The notes under the pieces are model-generated. The model was not told the DNA's origin. It searched no databases and saw nothing but the letters and a program-made list of their open reading frames with translations. From an uncultured Porphyromonadaceae bacterium (GTDB taxonomy: Bacteria; Bacteroidota; Bacteroidia; Bacteroidales; Muribaculaceae): a stretch of DNA of 8,686 nucleotides. The stretch spans positions 1 through 8,686 of the forward strand of contig CAMWHX010000034.1 in NCBI GenBank assembly GCA_947174155.1, given 5' to 3'. This document shows, one piece after another, positions 5,769 to 8,686 of the stretch. Numbering within the stretch: position 1 is the first letter of the stretch; the number at the start of each line of letters is the position of its first letter. Both the position numbers and the translations under genes were made by a program.

Positions 5769-8686
5769 TTCGACGATACGGAGGGGGACATACCAGAGAT
5801 AGCCCGTCACGGTGTCGAAGGCTCCCGTGTCGAGGAGTGCCTGCTTGTATCCCTCCACCTGGCGGCGGTAGCGGTTGTCGCTGTGATAGGCACCGAATTT
5901 GTAGTCGATGACTACGGCGTGGCGGCCGTCAGCGGAGATGAGTAGACGGTCAGGACGGCGGTCACTGTGGCCGTTGCTTAGCACGGGACGCTCGTTGGCC
6001 ACACGCCATGAGGGATCAAACCATCCCCGGTCCTTCACCGAGCGCACCGCTTCGGTGAGGGTGTCGATCAGCTCGGCGACCCGGCTATGGCTTATAAGCC
6101 CCTTGACGCGCAGGCGGCGCACCGCCCGCGGTATATCATCGATGACATGGACATCGGCCATGGCGGCATGCATGAGATTCCCCTCCGACCGAGGGTCTTC
6201 ATCCCCCTCGTCGCTTAGTGTCGGAGGCACCTCGGCATCGCTATATTGCAGAATCGCCTGTCCCGAGTTGACATAATATCCCTTTATAAGTGTCGGGTCA
6301 TCCGACAAGCCGGGATTTTCTGTGCTCTCGTCGGGATTCTCAGCCGGGAACCGGGGTTGCCCGTATGATATTCTCATCCCCTCATGGTCTATGATAATCT
6401 CCTCAGGAGCCGGCATCTCGTTTTCGGGGCCGTTGGTTTCATCCTCTATGCCGGAGAGGAGGTGATAGAGCGTGCTACCGAGGCGTGGTTTCGCAGCAAC
6501 CTTTCCCTCCTTGGTGAGATTGACCGGTGCGAAGATATATAGCTCATGCACGGCGCGCGTGAAGGCCACGTAGGCGGTGTTAAGCTTGTCCATACGTTTG
6601 AGATATCGATACTTATCCAGCTCCTCCTGATGGACCGTATCCATCAGATCCTCGTTCAGGCGGATTGGCACGTAGGGGGGCATATGGAAGGTCTCGGGAA
6701 GTTGTGGACGCACCCAACGCCACTCCTGTCGGTCTTCGGTCGCAGGCACCGAAGTGTCGAAGGAGGTGGCGCCATAGGGTAGTATGACCACAGGAAACTC
6801 CAACCCCTTGGACTTGTGGATGGTCATGATACGCACCGCGTCGGTCTCCTCGGGGGAGGAGATGGTGAGCTTATGGCCGCGCAGCCGCCACCAGTCGAGG
6901 AAGGAGGCTATGTCTGCCGAGTAGCCCTGGCAGTAGTCATCGACGGCATCTTGGAACATGGCGAGATAAGGGGCATCTGCATCACGAAGAGGAGCAGGGA
7001 TAAACTTCTCCGTTACGGCCTCGATGATGGCCGGGAGGGCCACTGCCTGCATGGATCCGAGCATCTCGGAGATGACATCTGTGGTGGTGGCGGCTTTGAG
7101 AAACGCCTCCAACTGTTCGGCAGGAGCCATCTCGGGATGCTCCAGGGCGAAGAAGTTGAAGCTGCACCGTATGGCGTCCCAGTCCGCCACACCCTTGCGA
7201 CGACGCTCCTGACCCTCGCGGACGTGGGGAGGGACGGCGGCGCATATCGCTTCCAATGTGTCGATGATAAGGCAGACAGCCTCGGAGGCACCTAATGTCA
7301 GCGAGCCCTCTGAGAGGAAGTCAATGGCAGGGTGCTCGGGACCGGTGTCCTGATTATGTTCGATAAGAGCCTGTACGACATCGTTCTCATCACTGTGGGT
7401 CTCCACTAACAGGGCTATGTCGCGCTGGCGGTATCCGCGGGAGCGGAGAGTGTTGATCAATTCCGGTATCCGGCGCAGGGCCTCATCCTCCTCTTCATCA
7501 CCCTCACTCACCGAGCCGGCAACAAGGAGATTGATCTCCACATACCCCTCCTGCTCGCGGTGGTGGGAATACTGGACCGTATTGGCATACAGAGACTCCA
7601 TCGTCCGGTCCGGGCCACCCTCCGGTGAGACTACTTTACCGTCAGCGTCGAGATACCGGGCCAGAGCGTGAAAGAAGAAGTTGTTGAAACGCACGATGTG
7701 CAGGTCAGAGCGCCAGTTGGTGTTTTCCTCTACCGACATTCCGGCAGCCTGATGATCCGGGAAAGCCTCCGGCACGACGGTCGTGATCAGCGACGGGTCT
7801 GCATTACGGAAACGGTATATGCTCTGCTTGGCATCGCCGATGATGAGGTTGTCATGGCCGCGCGACTCACTCTCCGACAGAAGCGGGTGCAGATTGTGCC
7901 ATTGCAGCAACGAGGTGTCTTGAAACTCATCGATTAGGAAGTGGTTCAGGCGACTCCCGAGACGCTCGTATATGAAGGGGGCGTCATCCTCTCCGATGAT
8001 ACGTCGGAGCATGGAGTTGGTCTCTCCGAGTTCGAGAGTGTTGTTGGTCTCGCGAAATTCCCGTATATGCCCTCTCACACACTGCAATAACCCTAAATAA
8101 GGGAAATTGTGGCGATATATCATCCAGAGGCCGCTATCACCTGTGGTGATCATGGATCGCCACCGGTCATGGGCGTCATAGAAGTCAAGGACGAGGGAGA
8201 AGAGTGTGTCGGCAAACGCTGATCCTTTGAGATTTGGACGCGCCGCGACACTAAGCACATTGTCAGACTTCGCCGGACGTCTCGACACAGTGAAATCGGC
8301 CTTTTCGCCCGTAGCGGAGCGCTCGGAGTGCCATAGCGTTTTCAGTGCTTTCTCGATACGACCGTTGAGGAATCGGTCCGTATCCTCTTTCAGCGACCTG
8401 TTTTCCACTAAGCAGAGTTTCTGAATCTCTCGTGCGAGATGCTGCATCTCGGCGTGAGCCTCGCGGATAGGATTCTCATATCGCTCACATAGATTTTCGT
8501 AGACGGTACGCAGGTCGGGATTCTGCTCGAAATATCGGTCCAGATGGACGCGCACCAACTTGAAATCCTCCTTCTCCATGCGCTGTACGACTCCGAGCAG
8601 CCGAGTGTAGATCGAGGCTGTGGAGCGTTGGAAGACGTTCCAGTTGTCACCCCGCTCAGCAGCGCGTGCCATGATCTCCCCGATCC
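5760..8686 (-). CDS. UvrD/REP-family helicase-nuclease, AddA/RecB-like, 5' end cut off by the window
   Basis: The frame is open to the right edge, with no stop between the first in-window Met (8672) and 8686, so that Met is probably internal. The missing N-terminus should hold the Walker A motif. Counting from 8672, the rest of a superfamily 1 helicase is present in order: FLIDEFQDTS (245-254, motif II), GDAKQSIYRFRNADP (279-293, motif III), NTNWRSD (317-323, motif IV), MTIHKSKGLEFPVV (616-629, motif V) and YVAFTRA (701-707, motif VI). A C-terminal RecB-type PD-(D/E)XK nuclease follows, with H835, RPDR (D908), VIDYKFG (D923, K925), and Q938 with Y942. No iron-sulfur cysteines are visible in that domain, which fits an AddA-like rather than AddB-like subunit. 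It would resect double-strand ends for recombination. A PD-(D/E)XK/AddB-type partner is often adjacent in this phylum and would lie beyond the right edge. The gene ends 42 bp before the gldE promoter. Confidence 0.93.
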   Translation of the reverse strand, partial: IGEIMARAAERGDNWNVFQRSTASIYTRLLGVVQRMEKEDFKLVRVHLDRYFEQNPDLRTVYENLCERYENPIREAHAEMQHLAREIQKLCLVENRSLKEDTDRFLNGRIEKALKTLWHSERSATGEKADFTVSRRPAKSDNVLSVAARPNLKGSAFADTLFSLVLDFYDAHDRWRSMITTGDSGLWMIYRHNFPYLGLLQCVRGHIREFRETNNTLELGETNSMLRRIIGEDDAPFIYERLGSRLNHFLIDEFQDTSLLQWHNLHPLLSESESRGHDNLIIGDAKQSIYRFRNADPSLITTVVPEAFPDHQAAGMSVEENTNWRSDLHIVRFNNFFFHALARYLDADGKVVSPEGGPDRTMESLYANTVQYSHHREQEGYVEINLLVAGSVSEGDEEEDEALRRIPELINTLRSRGYRQRDIALLVETHSDENDVVQALIEHNQDTGPEHPAIDFLSEGSLTLGASEAVCLIIDTLEAICAAVPPHVREGQERRRKGVADWDAIRCSFNFFALEHPEMAPAEQLEAFLKAATTTDVISEMLGSMQAVALPAIIEAVTEKFIPAPLRDADAPYLAMFQDAVDDYCQGYSADIASFLDWWRLRGHKLTISSPEETDAVRIMTIHKSKGLEFPVVILPYGATSFDTSVPATEDRQEWRWVRPQLPETFHMPPYVPIRLNEDLMDTVHQEELDKYRYLKRMDKLNTAYVAFTRAVHELYIFAPVNLTKEGKVAAKPRLGSTLYHLLSGIEDETNGPENEMPAPEEIIIDHEGMRISYGQPRFPAENPDESTENPGLSDDPTLIKGYYVNSGQAILQYSDAEVPPTLSDEGDEDPRSEGNLMHAAMADVHVIDDIPRAVRRLRVKGLISHSRVAELIDTLTEAVRSVKDRGWFDPSWRVANERPVLSNGHSDRRPDRLLISADGRHAVVIDYKFGAYHSDNRYRRQVEGYKQALLDTGAFDTVTGYLWYVPLRIVEAV

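Noticed and set aside
6816..7295. A 159-codon open frame on the plus strand antisense to the helicase.
   Set aside because: It lies fully inside a helicase gene with clear conserved motifs on the other strand, and its translation shows no recognisable domain. Long antisense frames are expected in such G+C-rich coding DNA.
1977..8686. A defence island formed by the AAA-ATPase/PD-(D/E)XK gene and the UvrD helicase-nuclease.
   Set aside because: The helicase-nuclease has the full motif order of an AddA/RecB-type repair enzyme, and the two nucleases are separated by gldE, a phosphopantetheinyl transferase and a separate promoter. No integrase, methylase, reverse transcriptase or toxin gene is nearby.

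Overview
The window looks like chromosomal DNA from a Bacteroidales bacterium, possibly Muribaculaceae or a relative with mid-range to high G+C. Three things point there. Two intergenic regions carry near-perfect copies of the Bacteroidetes housekeeping promoter (TTG, about 20 bp, then TAnnTTTG). The genes include GldE and an AAA-ATPase-like/PD-(D/E)XK protein typical of this phylum. Start sites lack clear Shine-Dalgarno sequences. I see no tRNA, rRNA, CRISPR array, transposase or phage gene. Coding density is very high, and no gene-free stretch exceeds about 100 bp.

Layout from left to right. Positions 1-1201 (minus strand) hold a two-gene operon for a split ThrE-type amino-acid exporter. 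The four-helix subunit (1-371) runs off the left edge and the larger subunit (377-1201) lies upstream of it. Its promoter (1263-1293) is followed by a compact 33-nt stem-loop in the mRNA leader (1220-1252). Divergent from it, a stand-alone B3/B4 domain protein (1297-1974, plus strand) resembles the editing domain of phenylalanyl-tRNA synthetase. Its stop lies only 2 bp from the stop of the next gene, which points the other way.

Everything from 1977 to the right edge is on the minus strand. Read in the direction of transcription it runs: an AddA/RecB-like UvrD helicase-nuclease (5760 to beyond 8686), a fresh promoter (5687-5718), the CNNM/CBS membrane protein GldE with a TTG start (4315-5661), a 4'-phosphopantetheinyl transferase (3585-4229), and a lower-G+C AAA-ATPase-like/PD-(D/E)XK protein of unknown role (1977-3560). 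The last three probably form one transcript. The final gene looks like a later addition to an otherwise housekeeping operon.

I did not find a clearly new multi-gene system. The most interesting items are small: the leader hairpin in the thrE-like operon, heptanucleotide repeat tracts on both sides of the gldE-PPTase junction (one of which places three ATGs in three frames at the PPTase start), the pairing of an amino-acid exporter with a putative tRNA-editing protein across a shared control region, and the foreign-looking AAA/nuclease gene at the operon end.
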